Origin: Lineus longissimus
Lineage: Eukaryota; Nemertea; Pilidiophora; Heteronemertea; Lineidae
Direction of reading: 5' to 3'
Length of the DNA stretch: 64,000 bases
Assembly (NCBI RefSeq): GCF_910592395.1
Contig: NC_088308.1
Location: 17,809,501 to 17,873,500 of the forward strand
Positions 48,560 through 60,072 of the stretch are shown piece by piece (positions within the stretch are counted from its first letter, which is position 1; each line of letters begins with the position of its first letter). A program made the position numbers and the translations under genes. Under the pieces are notes generated by a model, which was not told the DNA's origin, made no database searches, and saw nothing but the letters and a program-made list of their open reading frames with translations.

Positions 48560-49055
48560 CATTGACATGTTCTGCTCTGCACTGTTTTCTTTACTAATGT
48601 GGATGAAATGTTCAGTATCCCCGCCGTCATGCCTCCACATGTAGCATCTTAACCACCATCAAGGACCAGTTGTACGGTGACCAGGACCAGCTAGGGCAGA
48701 CGACGGCGTACATCGCTAGGACGGGACTGACCATCTAAGAGAGAACGACGACGAAGAAGAAGCTATACACTACATTGTGACCTCCTTCGCCGAAGGGCTT
48801 GTCGCAGCGACGTCGGACGTGATAGACATGAAATTATGATTGCATTAATTATATATAATAAGTTTATCCTCGACCACTTGACTAGCATAATAGCCATTCT
48901 GGCCTAATTGTGGCATGTTTTTTAATGAAGCTGTATTGAGGACAGACATATACAGTATTGAACGTGTTGAATAACCAGCCAATGTCGGACTGATTCAAGC
49001 CTCCATACTACATAGGATAGTTCGTACCGGTACTCGATTTTCAGGAAAACACCAG

Positions 49056-50944
49056 ATGGACATTTTGGACCAACACCTAGAAGCGGTCACCACAAGACCA
49101 GTGACAGAAGAAGATGGTCTGAGGGTTGCACAGTGGACCAAAGATTTGGGTTGGGCGCTGGCAGATGCAGGTCTGCTCAAGGTAAGGTTGACTGACCTTA
49201 AAAGTGAGACGATACTTATTTATTTGGCAAATGCTTCTTTTCCGAAAAAAAATCAAAGACGTTCACTCACTGCATTTTTGTACTTTTTTCAGGCAATTTC
49301 TAAAGCATATGGAGGTATTGCAGCAGAATATAAGGGAGATCTCATAGGTAGTGTATGGCTGAATCCATCTGACTTTCGGTTGTATCAAATCCAGACACCC
49401 TGGATCGTTCACCGTTACGAGTTTCAACACTTTACTCTTTAATTGGTCTCTCCCATTGTTTTGCTTTCATTATCTGTTATGGTGTTTGATCGATGGTTCC
49501 TATCATGCCAGTACGCAGCATCCAAACTCAATATGATGTGTGAGCTATATCACAGATCATTTCAGCTCTTAAAGATACCACAAGGTCATCGTGGTAAAGT
49601 AACGGCTACAAACGATATATCTGACAATGGCGGTTACACTAATTGCATTCTTCATCCTCTACTGGTTAATATAGTAGGTTGTGACGCCTGTTACCCAACT
49701 TTGTTGGTTTCGAGTTTGCCAAGTTTGCGGTTGATGAGACCAACTGTTTCCCTGATTAGGTGCTAAAAGGAATCACAAATAGTTGCTATGTGACCTACAA
49801 CGCCACATTTGTAACAGGTTCTCATATCAGTTTCGCTGATCCGCCTGCGCAATGTACGGGTCCTTCCTTTACCCAACAAAGTCCTCTCAACGGCCTTATT
49901 ATTGGCTCGTCCTCCTCAGTCAAATGTCAAATCCAAATAATATTTTAAAATGTCTGGCTATTTTGAAACGTACACATGTAGCTTTAAGAAAAGATTTGAA
50001 TGACGTTATAGATCATTTTGATGCACATTTTAAGTTCGAAGTCATGCTCGTTAGCTGAAACAAAACAGTTATCTCAAGGAACGTATTCCAGCCAAACGAA
50101 TGCAAAGTATACTGTAAAAGATTCTTTTTCTGTGCAGGTTGATTCTACTTTGCACGTTCCTGCTCAAAATGCACAAAACCCAACGGTCTTCTCTTCTGAA
50201 ACTTTGTCAAATTACCCCTCTCGGTTTCCAGGCTATGTCTGTACGGCTCGCCTCAATGCTGACCTCGGAATTTGCCCGGTGGTGATTGTGAAAGAAGAAT
50301 GGCGTTCAAAAGGCGTGGGTAAACTACTCGTGCGGAAGGCTACAGACGCAATGGGCTCAAGAGCGATCAGGATACACTCGATTGAAGAGGTGCATACCTT
50401 TTATAAACAAATTGACTTCAGTCACAGAAAGGGTATGTGGCATCGGTATATGGGAGACGTTACAGGTTTCTGTGAGTCTTCTGCAAAACCGGGAAAATCA
50501 TTCGTAAAATCTGGCGACATATCTGTTGAAGAATTTGCTGCTTTTGAAGAAAGGAAAGTTTTTGGTTTATCAAAGCGAAGGAATATCATCAATGAAATGT
50601 CAAAATTTGGTGACCGGTATGCTGTTGTATGTGATGGAAGTATCACTGGCGTCCTTCTTGGTCACAGTGCTCCACTTAAGGACGAGACGTGTTGGTACAT
50701 TGATGTACTAATTGCCAATGATGCTGAAACCGCTATCGGTCTGGTTGGGTTTGCCGGGAAGGATGCCCAGAATGAGTGCAAAACAGTGTTTTTATGCCTC
50801 CCTGAGCTACACGGTGATGCTAGAAGTTTAATTGAGAGATTAAATCTTAGATATCGCATGTCCGGTCCCGTCCTTTTCAATAAGGACTTAGATATTGGTC
50901 ATCTTGATTTGGACTGTGTCTATGCCATTACACCACTTATGTAA
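49056..50944 (+). CDS. GNAT acetyltransferase with C-terminal YitH/HolE-like domain, paralogue 1
   Basis: Exons 49056-49181, 49293-49347 and 50232-50944 give 297 residues. The key junction joins GACCTCATAG-type donor (CTCATAG/GTAGTG) to TTTCCAG/GCTATG, producing KGDLIG-YVCTARLNADLG. The spacing to the acetyl-CoA loop RSKGVG in EEWRSKGVGKLL is then that of a normal GNAT domain. The domain runs from TTRPVTEEDGLRVAQWTKD (N-terminal helices, acceptor side) to HTFYKQIDFSHRK. The C-terminal half (about 170-297: FVKSGDISVEEFAAFEERKV to DCVYAITPLM) resembles the Acetyltransf_18 domain of YitH/HolE-type enzymes. The acetyl acceptor is unknown. Intron 1 is short (111 nt) and intron 2 long (884 nt) compared with its siblings. 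ATG context CACCAGATGG is strong. Confidence 0.8.
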
Positions 50945-51667
50945 TCAAATCCAAATTTGAACCAATACCGTAACCTTGTGGACATATTAGTAACCTGTAT
51001 TATTTGTGCTTCCACCTGCCCCATGATTTGTATTCACATAATCTGCATTCATTCAGTTTTCAAGAAATTTGAATGTAATTTTTAATACATGTCGAATAAA
51101 GATGTCCATATATACATGTATATACAAGTACATCTGAGTCATTAAAAATTGTTGAAATGGTTCATCGACTATAACTTCATGTACGCCCTGAAGTACTCCG
51201 CAAACGAGCGATGTATGAAGAAGCCATGACAACCTGAAGGTTAACCAGGCGTAGCGGCTTTCTAATCACGATGGTCATGATGTCATGGCTACTTCGCAGA
51301 AAATAACGACAGAAATTGCCCCTTTTACGGAGCACTTTTATCAGTATAGAAAGAACGCTTAATCTAATTTTGATAATGTTCGATTTATTTTGGATATTTT
51401 ACAAAGTATCTTACATCTCTTTATGTTAGTGACCCATTTGTCAGTGGCCTGATACAGTGAACCCTATGGACAGAAGTTGCATGAGAAAAGTCTTAACAAT
51501 AAATGGTTGGCCAAAGTAAACGGCAGCCTACATGCTTGATACACTATTTACAAACAACCACGACCGTTTCATGAATGTATTATGTTCAAACACAGTGCAT
51601 TACATTCCTATGCGATCGGGCATCAGTGGGACAGTATGAATAACAAACAACTTAAAGATGGACTGAC

Positions 51668-52772
51668 TATAATATGTAAAGTCAAGGACTTAGTGAGCCC
51701 CCCTTTAGGTCGGGGGAGCTCCCCCGAACCCCCCTACGAGCATATGTTAAGTGCAAGCTCTAACAACTACAGCTGTTACAATGGGGGGGGGGGACACCCC
51801 CCAAACCCCCCTCCGTCGACATAGGTTTTTACCAGTGCGTTGGGGGGAAGCTCCCCCCAAACCCCCCCCCCCGGTGGACAGTCAACTAGCCCTTCTGTGT
51901 CATACTGCTGGAGGGGGGGGGGGGTGCGATGGGACCATCCATATAGTTCCTTCCGACACATTTTTGTTTTGGTAATGTAATACATTATGATTGTCCTTAT
52001 TCACGGGAATCGGGCGTTTCCAGTGATATACGACACTTAAATGGATTGTCCTCATGCATTCACTTTGGAAACACATTTTAAAATAGATGTTACATCCTGT
52101 TAATGGGGCACGTCACCATCGCGTACATTTCGGAAAAACTCCCTAACGAGACCGGAGCAGACGGCTGAAAGTAGTTTATTTATTGGCCGCTAGGGTACAG
52201 AATGTACGTCGCTCACCCGAATTTTTCACGCAACTATAGCTGAATAGGCCTAGAGCTAGTTCTAGTTTGTGATTCATTTTGATACTTCAGATTTGGGCAG
52301 TAGACCAATATAACTTAGTCGTCAATGTGGTTTTAAGCTGGAAAAACGTATTTATTTTTCTTAAAGTGCCTTTTTTGGACGGGTGTGTGCGATTGTTTTG
52401 TTTTTATGTCACGTGACCTCGACCATGTCGACACAAAATTGAAATAAACCACCCTTTTCTGTCATTATTTAGGACGGATATTGCTCTAATAAAAATATTG
52501 ATATAATTGGCCAATTTCTTAGGCATATGATGTAGCGAATTCCCATGAAGATTAAAATTTAATCTAACTTAATTTCAACCAATGGGATAGCAACCACCAC
52601 CGGAAGATCGCGGAGAAATCGGTAAACTCAACGGAGTTAATTCAGAAAAATACCAAAAAAAATTGTTTGTAGGATATACAATAGTTACTCTCTTTATTTC
52701 TAATCATTCACTATATACTCCCGCACACACGTGTATCTTAAGAGCCCCTCCTAAGAGGGGGGCTTATAATAT
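51668..52772. mobile_element. Insertion with 8-bp TATAATAT duplication and C-rich repeats
   Basis: Sibling units read ...TGACTATATAATATTTTAGAAG without interruption near 56966 and 63415. Here 51676-52764 is inserted between two copies of TATAATAT (51668-51675, 52765-52772). Near each end lies AGCCCCCC in inverted orientation. The first 250 bp hold repeated CCCCCAAACCCCCC and GGGGGAAGCTCCCCCC-like words. No transposase frame. An 8-bp duplication suits hAT or P-type elements; class unresolved. Confidence 0.75.
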
Positions 52773-54193
52773 TTTAGAAGTAACCATAATATCCGATAGT
52801 GCTCACCCACATTAGAATGCTCACTAATTTTTAATTCTGAAGATATTTTCACGCTTAAAGACGATATTCGCTTACAACCCTCGGACAATGACGTGAAACG
52901 TCTCCTCTTTGTCACCCGTTACTAATATACATATTGAGGACACATCACAAAAAATGGCAAAAACCGCTTGTTCTGCAGTGCAACCTTTTTTTGTGTATTT
53001 CTATTAATATTAACTTAAAACTGTTAAAACTGTTTGTTCACCTTTCAATATAATAGTAAGTTACACTCACTCATAGATGGACCAAAATCAGACCTACGAG
53101 TATTACGTAGGTGTTAATACAATACTGCATCGTGATTGGCTTAATCTTGAAGACAACACTGGTCAATTGGGACGAAGAGCTTCTGATTGGTCAAAATGTG
53201 ACAGGGAGTATTGAAAGAAGCTTCTCGAAGAAGTGGTGAATAAACGGCAGGTATCTTCATGCATCGCAGCAGTGCTCCTGTTCCATCCGACAATTTGAAG
53301 ACATGATTTGAAGGTGGCAACACTGTTGGATTTCTCAACATTAACGCTGAAACCATCACACCCGAAATCGAATTGTAGCTGCATTGCTTGATCAATTGAA
53401 ACCATGTTTTTCGGAACGGCCAAGTGAAATGTTATCCGTAATATAACTAACTATACAAGATCACGAATGACTCCGAAAATATCTACTTTTAATTAGCTTA
53501 TAATATGCAAGTTTGTCGGTTAAATAAAGAGAAACGATTGAAATGAAGTAACAATTATGAAAAGGAAACCAAAGTTGTCACCGGGTCTGGCGACCAAAAC
53601 TAATTATCAATATTGCTAATGCATAGCATATGGACTGCTCAGCGGCAAGTTCTTGATTTTGTAGGGATGAGGAACCAATCTATACACGGATTAATATCAT
53701 ATCCCATTTTCCGAACGATCCCCAATCCAGGCGGTGGTGATCCATTAGTCACAGTCCAGTGAATCCAGTAGTCCAGCGATCCAGCTTTTTCGAATATCCG
53801 TAACTTTTAGTAACCAACTAGGCCTATATTATCTATTCATTTATACTTGACGCTTGCCGGCTGGGCGATTCTTCGAAAAACAATTATCTGAGCTTCGTGA
53901 CGACTAATGATTTTTTTTTCTTCACCTCAGTAATCATGGAACATGTATATCCATATTAACGAAATAGTATTTTGTGTGATTAATTACCTGCATAAATAGC
54001 GGCAATTTATGACCGGAGATAGTATACACTGCTGGTGGATAATCTTGTGCACGTGATGTTTTGATGTAGACTGTTTCGAGTAGACATACCTACACAGTAT
54101 TGAACGCAAATGTCGGATTGATTCATGTATAACATGCTGCATAGGATAGTTCGTACCGGACTTAAGCGCTCGATTTTCAGACAAAAACACCAG

Positions 54194-55787
54194 ATGGACA
54201 TTTTGGACCGACACGTAGAGGTGGTCACCACGAGACCAGTTACAAAAGAAGATGGCCTGAGGGTTGCACAGTGGACCAAAGATTTTGGTTGGATACTGGC
54301 AGATGAACGTCTCCTCAAGGTAAGGTTGACCGAGGAAAGGTCATGATCAATGATATAATAGGATCCCGCGGATAGGACTTGGTCATTTAAAGCCCCTCAG
54401 ATATAGTCATATTACTGGATTATTGGTAAGAGAGACCATGCCTTTTGTGTCGAAGACGCTTTTTCTCTCGTTAACACATTAACGTGGTCGTATATGATAT
54501 ACTAGTAGATTCCTGTCACGCTTGCATTTCAGGAGACTGACCTCAAAAACGAGACGATACCTATATGTATTTTGCCAATGCTTCTTTTCCGAAAACAAAT
54601 CCACTACTTTTTTCAGGCATTTTCTAAAGTTTATGGGGGTATTGCAGCTGAATACAAGGGAGATCTCATAGGTAGTGTATGGCTGAATCCATCTGACTTT
54701 AGGTTGTTATGCAATGTAAGGGTCATTCCTTTACCCAATATAGTTCTCTCAACGTCCTTATTGGCTCGTCCTCCTCAGTCACATGTAAAATATAGAACTA
54801 CCGATATTTCTAAATGTCTGTCAATTTTGAAAGGTAGCTTTCCGAAAAGATTTGAATGACGTTATAGATAATTTTGATGCACATTTTAAGTTCGAAGTCA
54901 TCGTTAGCTGAAACGAAACAGTTATCTCAAGGAACGTATTCCAGCCAAACGAATGCAAAGTATACTGTAAAAGATTCTTTTTCTGTGCAGGTTGATCCTA
55001 CTTTGCACGTTCCTGCTCTTAATGCAAAAAAACTTAACGGTTCCACCAGCCATCTTTTATTCTTCGTTTTCCAGGCTATGTTTGTATGGCTTTTCTCAAT
55101 GCTGACCTCGGAATTTGCCCATATGTGGTGGTGAAAGAGGAATGGCGTTCGAAAGGCGTGGGTAAACTACTCATGGGCAAGGCAACAGACGCAATGGGCT
55201 CAAGAGCCATCATGATAAACTCGATTGAAGAGGCGCATACCTTTTATAAACAAATTGGCTTCAGTCACAGAAAGGGTATGTGGCATGTTTATCAGAGAGG
55301 TGTTACAGGTTTCTGTGAGTCTTTTGCAAAACCGGAAAAATCATTCGTAAAATCTGGCGACATATCTATTGAAGACTTTGCTGCTTTCGAAGAAAGGAAA
55401 GTTCTTGGTTTGTCAGAGCGAAAGAATATCATCAGTGAAATGTCAAAATTTGGTAACCGTTATGCTGTTTTGTGTGATGGAAGTATCACTGGCGTCCTTC
55501 TTGGTCACAGTGCTCCACTTAAGGACGAGACGTTTTGGTGCATTGATGTACTAATTGCCAATGATGTTGAAACTGCTGTCGGTCTGGTTGAGTTTGCCGT
55601 GAAGGATGCCCAGAGTGAGTGCACAACATTGCATTTATGCCTCCCTGAGCTACACGGTGATGCTAGAAGATTAATTGAGAGATTAAAGCTTCGATATCAC
55701 TCGTCCGGACCCGTCCTTTTCAATAAGGACTTAGATATATGTCATCTTGATTTGGACTGTGTCTATGCCATTACACCACTTATGTAA
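54194..55787 (+). CDS. GNAT acetyltransferase with YitH/HolE-like domain, paralogue 2
   Basis: Exons 54194-54319, 54617-54671 and 55075-55787, same lengths and phases as paralogue 1, 297 residues, no stop or frameshift. The acetyl-CoA loop is again EEWRSKGVGKLL. Exon 3 differs from paralogue 3 by only five bases by my count, while exon 1 differs by 14 of 126. An upstream in-frame ATG at 54125 would add a basic stretch (MLHRIVRTGLKRSIF) that resembles a mitochondrial presequence. Paralogue 3 has an equivalent upstream frame without that ATG, so I keep the shared start. Acetyl acceptor unknown. Confidence 0.82.
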
Positions 55788-56160
55788 TCAAATCCAAATT
55801 TGAACAAATACCGTAGCCTTGTGGACATATTAGTAACCTGTATTATTTGTGCTTCCACCAGCACCATGATTTGTATTCACATAATCTGCATTTATTCATT
55901 TTTCAAGAAATTTGAATGTAATTTACATGTCGAATAAAGATGTTTATATATATATACAAGTACATCTGAGTCATTAAAAATTGTTGACATGGTTCACCGA
56001 CTATAACTTCATGTACGCCCTGAAGTACTCCGCAAACGAGCGATGTTTGTCTAGCGACCTATGAAGAAGCCATGACAACCTGAAGGTTAACCAGGCGTAG
56101 CGGCTTTCTAATCACGATGGTCATGATGTCATGGCTACTTCGCAGAAAATAACGATAGAA

Positions 56161-56606
56161 GAGACAAGACCACAATTGATTTTTTAAGCCTTTTAGCAGT
56201 TGAATTGTTAATGTTTGACCGCGACGCATCAAATACTGCGTGGGGTTGTGAATCTGAAATTTAGATTATGTTATTCCGGACAGTCGGGCAAGTAAATGGT
56301 GAAAAATAAACAGGTAGTTGACCACGGAAATTTGTTGATAATCGACAAATTAGACAGACTTTGATATTTCCACTCTTTTCAGCCAACTGGCAGAAAAAAC
56401 TCATAACACGCCCCCTATTACCCAATGAGCAAACTTCGAAATTAATTTTTTCATCAAATAATTTCTTTATATCTGTAGACTTGCCACAACAAATATTTTT
56501 TCAATACCTCTCCAAATATGTACTTGAGAGTTAAAAACATGCACTCGTCTAATTGATAGGCCTCGACCCTCCAACCTATATGAATATTCATTAGTGGTCT
56601 TTTCTC
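56161..56606. mobile_element. MITE present only in unit 2
   Basis: Units 1 and 3 run from GAAAATAACGACAGAAAT straight into CGCCC or TGCCCC. Here about 446 bp are inserted, with ends GAGACAAGACCAC and (complement) GAGAAAAGACCAC and a probable AGAA target duplication. AT-rich and non-coding. Confidence 0.72.
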
Positions 56607-57220
56607 AGAAATCGCCCGTTTACGGAGCACTTTTATCAGTACAGAAAGAACGCTTAATCTGATTTTGATAATGTTCGATTTATTTTAGATATCTCTTACA
56701 AAGTATCTTACATCTCTTTAGGTTAGTGATCCATTTGTCAGTGGCCTGATACAGTGAACCCTATGGACAGAAGTTGCATGAGAAAAATCTTAACAATAAA
56801 TTGTTGGCCAAAGTAAACGGCAGCCTACATGCTTGATACACTATTTACAAACAACCACGACCGTTTCATGAAAGTATTATGTACAAACACGGTGCATTAC
56901 ATTCCTATGCGATCGGGCATCAGTGGGACAGTATGAATAACAAACAACTTAAAGATGGACTGACTATATAATATTTTAGAAGTAACCATACTATCCGATA
57001 GTGCTCACCCACATTAGAATGCTTACTAATTTTTAATTTTAATTGAAGATATTTTCACGCTTAAAGGCCATAACTCCAGGTTTTTTGCCATTTTCTGCTG
57101 TAAGACGATTTCAAAAGTGTACCTAACACTTTATACAATACAGAAAACCAAATGCAATTAGCTCCATCCATTTTGAAGATTATGCCAATAATGTGTTTGA
57201 CAACTTGATTACCTAATCAG

Positions 57221-58182
57221 GCTAGCAACCAAGGAGGATACCGCGGTGACGTCATATCACGTGATCACGACCCATATTACTGATCGCTATGGCCAATCAG
57301 AATCAGTCTACTGACAGCACCAGCGCTGAACACATCTCCACGTCTCACTGTCTGGTGCGCTCCTGTACACAAAAACACCAATAGACATGAAATATTGCAA
57401 TACCTAGTATGGATTCTTCCGGTGAAAAATAAAATTTACAGAGCAGATTAACTTCCACAAATAAAAAAGACGTTTGGCGTGGCCAAACTGCGGAAATAAT
57501 GTCTCCGCTAAAATACACTACGAAATACACTAGGCAATGCACTACGCGATACACGGTAGAGATGCAGTTGAGTTTGTTATTGCTTTGACTTAGAAGCCCG
57601 CCCATATCATGATATATTCATGTATTCATGAAGTATGAACTCATTTCTGTGTCATACAACTCTAAGAACAGTCAATTTCTCCTTAAATCATCACCGAAAC
57701 GGCGATATCCGCAGGAAGATTTCGTTCTAGTGTCCGAAAATGCATGATCTTATAGGGGCGCTAACTCGACAAATAGAGGGGATCTATGGGGATCTATGCG
57801 TGTTTTAGGTCCTGCAGGTCTCGAACTTGTAAAATCTGTAAACATGCCTCCAAATCCATTCTGATAATGAAGAGATTGCCCCATATCTTGGAGACTGTTT
57901 TGAAACCATCGCTAATTTTGGAAGATCGGTGCCCGGCTATTTGGTTCTAAAAACCCTATTTTCCCCCATCAAAACAGCACTTTTCATTATTTAAATGATA
58001 ACTTATTGTCTGAAGACTTATTTCATAGCAGAAAAGTACTAATAACTCTGATTTGATGCGAAAAATCTAACTTTATTTGATGACTTGATTTTCCCTTGGC
58101 CGTGGATCGAGTTTGTTTACAATATGCAGCGCCATCTTGGAAAAGCCGTGACGTCACCGCGGTATCCTCCTTGGCTAGCAAC
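57221..58182. mobile_element. Nested element with 25-bp TIRs and 9-bp target duplication
   Basis: The element 57230-58173 has exact 25-bp inverted ends starting CAAGGAGGATACCGCGGTGA. It is flanked by GCTAGCAAC at 57221-57229 and 58174-58182. The related Kolobok copy at 3036-3605 (minus strand) has the uninterrupted site CAGGCTAGCAACTGGC, confirming the boundaries. A 9-bp duplication with long TIRs suits Mutator-like elements; no transposase is present, so this is inference. Confidence 0.85.
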
Positions 58183-58318
58183 TGGCTTGCTAGAGCAAGG
58201 CGGCGGGTTTAGCAAAAGTTGTGATGTAGATCAGGCTATCTGTACATGTCATGCAATCATAAAAGCAGGAGGGCCTTAATTAATTATGCACACCTGGAAG
58301 TAATGTGTTTCATTCACT

Positions 58319-58672
58319 ATGGTGTATTGTGTGGCTCCGAATTGTGTCAAGGATAGCACAAAGAACAATCGAATGACGGATGGGACCCATTTTCATGAAT
58401 TTCCAAAGCCAGTTGAACGAGAGAGGAGGAAGCTGTGGATTCGGAAGTGCAAACGTTTGGAGTGTTGGAAGCCTGGGCCTTCGGCCAAACTTTGCAGTGA
58501 TCACTTTATCGATACGGATTATCACATGAAGCCGGATATCTGCATCCAACTGAATATTAAATGCCACTTGTTAAAAACAGCTGTTCCATCTGTAAACAAA
58601 ACTTGCCATTTTCTGTTGCCTGCACGTTCAGGGCGTTCATCCTCCACTTCCTTATCACTTTCGTCCGAATGA
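58319..58672 (+). CDS. THAP zinc-finger domain open frame (transposon-derived)
   Basis: An open frame of 117 codons. Residues 1-94 form a complete THAP domain: CVAPNC at 4-9 and CSDHF at 59-63 give the C2CH zinc ligands (Cys4, Cys9, Cys59, His62). FHEFPKP and LWIRKC follow family spacing, and AVPSVN near 88-93 is the AVPTIF box. THAP domains bind DNA and form the N-terminus of Kolobok and P transposases. The catalytic part is missing here, and TCTGTAAAC after the box might be a donor to a lost exon. The rest of the frame is probably not coding. It lies inside the Kolobok block. Confidence 0.75.
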   Translation: MVYCVAPNCVKDSTKNNRMTDGTHFHEFPKPVERERRKLWIRKCKRLECWKPGPSAKLCSDHFIDTDYHMKPDICIQLNIKCHLLKTAVPSVNKTCHFLLPARSGRSSSTSLSLSSE

Positions 58673-58803
58673 TCACTCTCATTATGATCTAGTGATATCA
58701 ATGGCTCGAACATGTACGGCTCAACGTTTAAATATCCTTCTGTATCGACCAAAACATCCTCAAATTCACTGCTCTCACTCTCTGAACTGTATGCGGAAGC
58801 CAT
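58522..58803 (-). CDS. Acidic Ser/Glu-rich N-terminal fragment, antisense to the THAP frame
   Basis: Starts at a good ATG context (CAAGATGGC) with MASAYSSESESSEFED, continues to VEPYMFEPLIS and an acidic run HNESDHSDESDKEVEDE. This opening resembles invertebrate proteins annotated P2X purinoceptor 7-like (carrying a P2XR_C cysteine domain), whose N-termini often read EPYxFEP. The later part overlaps the THAP frame and is likely not coding; no cysteine-rich domain follows. Probably a first-exon fragment carried with the transposon. Assignment from motif memory only. Confidence 0.35.
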   Translation of the reverse strand: MASAYSSESESSEFEDVLVDTEGYLNVEPYMFEPLISLDHNESDHSDESDKEVEDERPERAGNRKWQVLFTDGTAVFNKWHLIFSWMQISGFM

Positions 58804-60072
58804 CTTGCTTTGTTCTGACTAGCCTGATCTACGTCATCAAAAAATCCCTAGCGGCCACATGTGGAACTAATCTAAAGTTGTGTGTGGTGGGAAATTCAAA
58901 TAGTTTAAAATTGAAAATTGAAATAACTAAATAATGACTTTATTATTAGAATTTTTTAATGTCTGGGATCTTGTTTTTTTAACCCTCAACATATTTCATG
59001 AGCATCAAGCATGTTTTCAAACCTAGATATATGGCCTTTAAAGACGATATTCGCTTACAACCCTCGGACAATGACGTGAAACGTCTCCTCTTTGTCACCC
59101 GCCACTAATATACATATTGAGGACACATCACAAAAAATGGCAAATACCGCTTGTTCTGCAGTGCAACCTTTTGTTGTGTATTTCTATTAATATTTTAACT
59201 TAAAACTGTTAAAACTGTTTGTTCACCTTTCAATATAATAGTAAGTTACACTCACTCACAGATGCACCAAAATCAGACCTACGAGTATTACGTAGATGTT
59301 AATACAATACTGCATCATGATTGGCTTAATCTTGAAGACAACACTGGTCAAGCGGGATGAAGAGCTTCTGATTGGTCAAAATGTGACAGGGAGTATTGAA
59401 AGAAGCTTCTCGAAGAAGTGGTGAATAAACGGCAGGTATCTTCATGCATCGCAGCAGTGCTCTTGTTCCATCCGACAATTTGAAGACATGATTTGAAGTT
59501 GGCAACACTGTTGGATTTCTCAACATTAACGCTGAAACCATCACACCCGAAATCGAATTGCAGCTGCATTGCTTGATCAATTGAAACCATGTTTTTCGGA
59601 ACGGTCAAGTGAAATGTTACCCGTAATATAACTATACAAGATCACGAATGACTCCGAAAAAATCTACATTTAATTAGCTTATAATATGCAAGTTTGTCGG
59701 TTAAATAAAGAGAAACGATTGAAATGAATTGACAATTATGAAAAGGAAACCAAATTTGTTACTTGGTCTGGTTACTAAAAACTAATTATCAATATTGCTA
59801 ATGCATAGCCTGTGGACTGCTCAGCGAATTCTTGATTTTGTAGGGATGAGGAACAAATCTATACACAGATTAATATCATATCCCATTTTCCGAACGATCC
59901 CCAATCCAGGCGGTGGTGATCCATGAGTCAGAGTCCAGTGAATCCTGTAGTCCAGCGATCCAGCTTTTTCGAATACCCGTAACTGTCAGTAACTAACTAG
60001 GCTTATATGGTCTATTCATTTATACCTGACGCTTGCCGGCCGGGCGATTCTTCGATTTTTTTTTGGCCGGGT

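Larger units (their letters stand above)
48560..52859 (+). repeat. Tandem segmental duplication, unit 1 (left-truncated)
   Basis: Homology to the later units starts near CTGCTCTGCACTGTTTTCTT at about 48570 and runs to the junction word ACGCTTAAAGACGATATTCG at 52851-52870. It contains the first GNAT gene. It lacks the ~1.2 kb head segment (equivalent of 52860-53980), so it is the outer, truncated member. It carries a private insertion at 51676-52764. Confidence 0.8.
52860..57060 (+). repeat. Tandem segmental duplication, unit 2
   Basis: Begins AGACGATATTCGCTTACAAC at 52860 and ends CACGC before the TTAA at 57061. Contains head segment, GNAT paralogue 2, and a 3' flank that aligns with units 1 and 3. 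It lacks about 175 bp found upstream of the gene in unit 3 (near 60716-60880) and carries a private MITE at 56161-56606. Confidence 0.88.
57061..59041. mobile_element. Kolobok-type transposon block between duplicated units
   Basis: Two sibling junctions (52851-52870, 63501-63520) read ACGCTTAAAGACGATATTCG. Here 57065-59037 is inserted between two TTAA copies (57061-57064, 59038-59041). Ends are AGGCCATAACTCC and (complement) AGGCCATATATCT. An internal element end followed by TTAA at 58276-58279 suggests two related insertions side by side: 57065-58275, close to the copy at 3036-3605, and 58280-59037. The latter encodes a THAP domain. TTAA duplication plus THAP is the Kolobok signature. No full transposase remains. 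Confidence 0.8.

Noticed and set aside
53141-53423. Minus-strand open frames of about 85 codons repeated in the head segments of units 2 and 3
   Set aside because: Conservation follows from recent duplication. The same frame is broken by an indel in unit 4 (near 63952) and has no family features.
49383-55074. Apparent lesions in the GNAT copies: exon 2 donor disrupted in copy 1, and a 10-bp frameshifting difference in copies 2 and 3
   Set aside because: These arose from assuming exon 2 ran to TGCAAT and that the stretch after TGTGCAG was an exon. Splicing CTCATAG/GTAGTG to TTTCCAG/GCTATG gives three intact 297-residue proteins with normal GNAT spacing, so the differences are intronic.
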